Assembly (NCBI RefSeq): GCF_947507565.1
Contig: NC_089182.1
Span: forward strand, 1,054,001 to 1,118,000
Length of the DNA: 64,000 nucleotides
Reading direction: 5' to 3'
Source of the DNA: Oscarella lobularis
Taxonomy: Eukaryota > Porifera > Homoscleromorpha > Homosclerophorida > Oscarellidae
Within the stretch, counting starts at the first letter, position 1; the number at the start of each line of letters is the position of its first letter. Shown here piece after piece: positions 63,287 to 64,000 of this stretch. Made by a program: the position numbers and the translations under genes. The notes beneath the pieces were generated by a model. That model was given only the letters and a program-made list of their open reading frames with translations. It did no database searches and was not told where the DNA came from.

Positions 63287-64000
63287 ATGACGGATAAACG
63301 ACAAAAGACTAAAGAAGCTGAATCGAAAAAAGGTACGCTTTTTTGATCAGAGAGAGTACCTTCAGAGCGCAATATTTTTTTAGAAAGTGAATTCCTTCCC
63401 CGACCTTTGGTTGTGGCTGGACCAAGTGGCTCAGGCAAGAGCACACTGCTGAAAAAACTCTTCGAAGAATTTCCAGGCGCTCTTGGATTCAGCGTTTCAC
63501 GTGTGTTGAATCGTACGTTGTGGAGAAATATAATAGTTATGTGGGTATAGATACTACTAGGAAGCCACGTCCAAACGAAGTTGATGGAAAAGGTAAAGTG
63601 AAGAATCGTAATGAACATTGCTTATATATTTTTTCTAGATTATCATTTCGTTTCAAGAGAAGCCATGGAGGCCGAGATTGCAGATGGAAAGTTTATTGAA
63701 TCGGCCGTCTTTTCTTCAAACATGTACGGGACAAGTAAACGGGCTGTTGCTGATGTCTTACAAGCGGGACGAATTTGCGTCTTAGATATTGACATGCAGG
63801 TAAGAAACGCAACGTCGTCAACTGAAGTTTGACTGGCATCGATTTCTTTAATTAAAAGGGCGTTCGAAACGTGAAGACGACAGATTTGAATCCAATATAC
63901 ATATTGATCAAACCGCCTTCTTTTGAAGTACTGGTAAGTTTTTAGCAGATGTCAGTCTCTCTATCTCTCTCTTAGCAACCGTTTTATTTTGATATGTATT
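63287..64000 (+). CDS. GUK1: Guanylate kinase (GMP kinase), 3' end outside window
   Basis: Guanylate kinase converts GMP to GDP with ATP. Exons seen: 63287-63332, 63384-63500, 63551-63592, 63639-63799 and 63859-63933; the following donor (GTAAGT) is intact and the next exon lies beyond the edge. The P-loop GPSGSGKST is at residues 28-36. GMP-binding landmarks follow: [36 protein letters not shown] and [15 protein letters not shown] short charged extension (about 20 residues, Lys/Glu-rich) precedes the usual start and is encoded mainly by the first exon. A possible acceptor at about 63975 does not continue the family sequence, so the intron probably runs on. Confidence 0.93.

Overview
This window is nuclear DNA from an animal with a very compact genome. 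Genes lie tens to hundreds of bases apart, most introns are 45-60 nt, and at least one intron is removed by the minor (U12) spliceosome. The gene set (PIKfyve with a FYVE-DEP-chaperonin-kinase layout, TMEM163, MPPED-type phosphoesterase, CASC3, UBE2E, RAB5) is animal-like. Giant secreted repeat proteins and plant- or bacteria-like metabolic genes sit beside them. A sponge, possibly a compact homoscleromorph, fits best; this is an inference, because there is no species marker.

Layout: (1) 1-35336 (+), one uninterrupted reading frame of more than 11,770 codons, open at the left edge, with about 89 tandem copies of a ~127-residue Ig-like module, then three IPT/TIG domains and a Calx-beta-like domain. 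(2) 35585-43794 (+), a PIKfyve lipid kinase that I could assemble into 36 in-phase exons. (3) 43822-46065 (-), an intronless phospholipid:sterol acyltransferase of the plant PSAT1 type. (4) 46288-48489 (+), CASC3/Barentsz, an exon-junction-complex core protein. (5) 48705-48792 (+), an intron-containing elongator tRNA-Met. (6) about 1.2 kb with no recognisable gene, then a small GPI-anchor-like surface protein (50053-51359). (7) 51951-53530 (+), RAB5, with a U12-type AT-AC intron, a GC-AG intron and two intron-hosted C/D-box snoRNA candidates whose guides match 28S rRNA. (8) 53877-56383 (+), a DUF5060/clan GH-A glycoside hydrolase. (9) 56521-57490 (-), an MPPED metallophosphoesterase. (10) 57630-59192 (+), TMEM163, a zinc transporter relative. 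(11) 59438-60060 (+), a UBE2E-type ubiquitin-conjugating enzyme. (12) 60709-62625 (-), an intronless membrane-anchored CocE/PepX-family hydrolase. (13) 62797-63084 (+), a 65-residue putative membrane microprotein. (14) 63287 to the right edge (+), guanylate kinase, truncated by the window.

The genes do not form one pathway. PIKfyve and RAB5 both act on endosomal membrane identity, and PIKfyve reads the PI3P made downstream of RAB5, but their proximity is probably chance. Several neighbours are divergent pairs with short shared promoters (PSAT/CASC3, MPPED/TMEM163, CocE/microprotein) or convergent pairs with touching 3' ends (PIKfyve/PSAT, hydrolase/MPPED).

The strongest unusual observations are the 35-kb single coding exon, the paired 28S-directed snoRNAs in RAB5 introns, the U12 AT-AC intron, the three GC-AG introns, a 30-nt intron, the plant-type sterol acyltransferase, and an 18-bp near-perfect foldback upstream of the CocE gene. 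All exon models were built by eye from splice sites, frame and remembered family conservation; no alignment or search was run.
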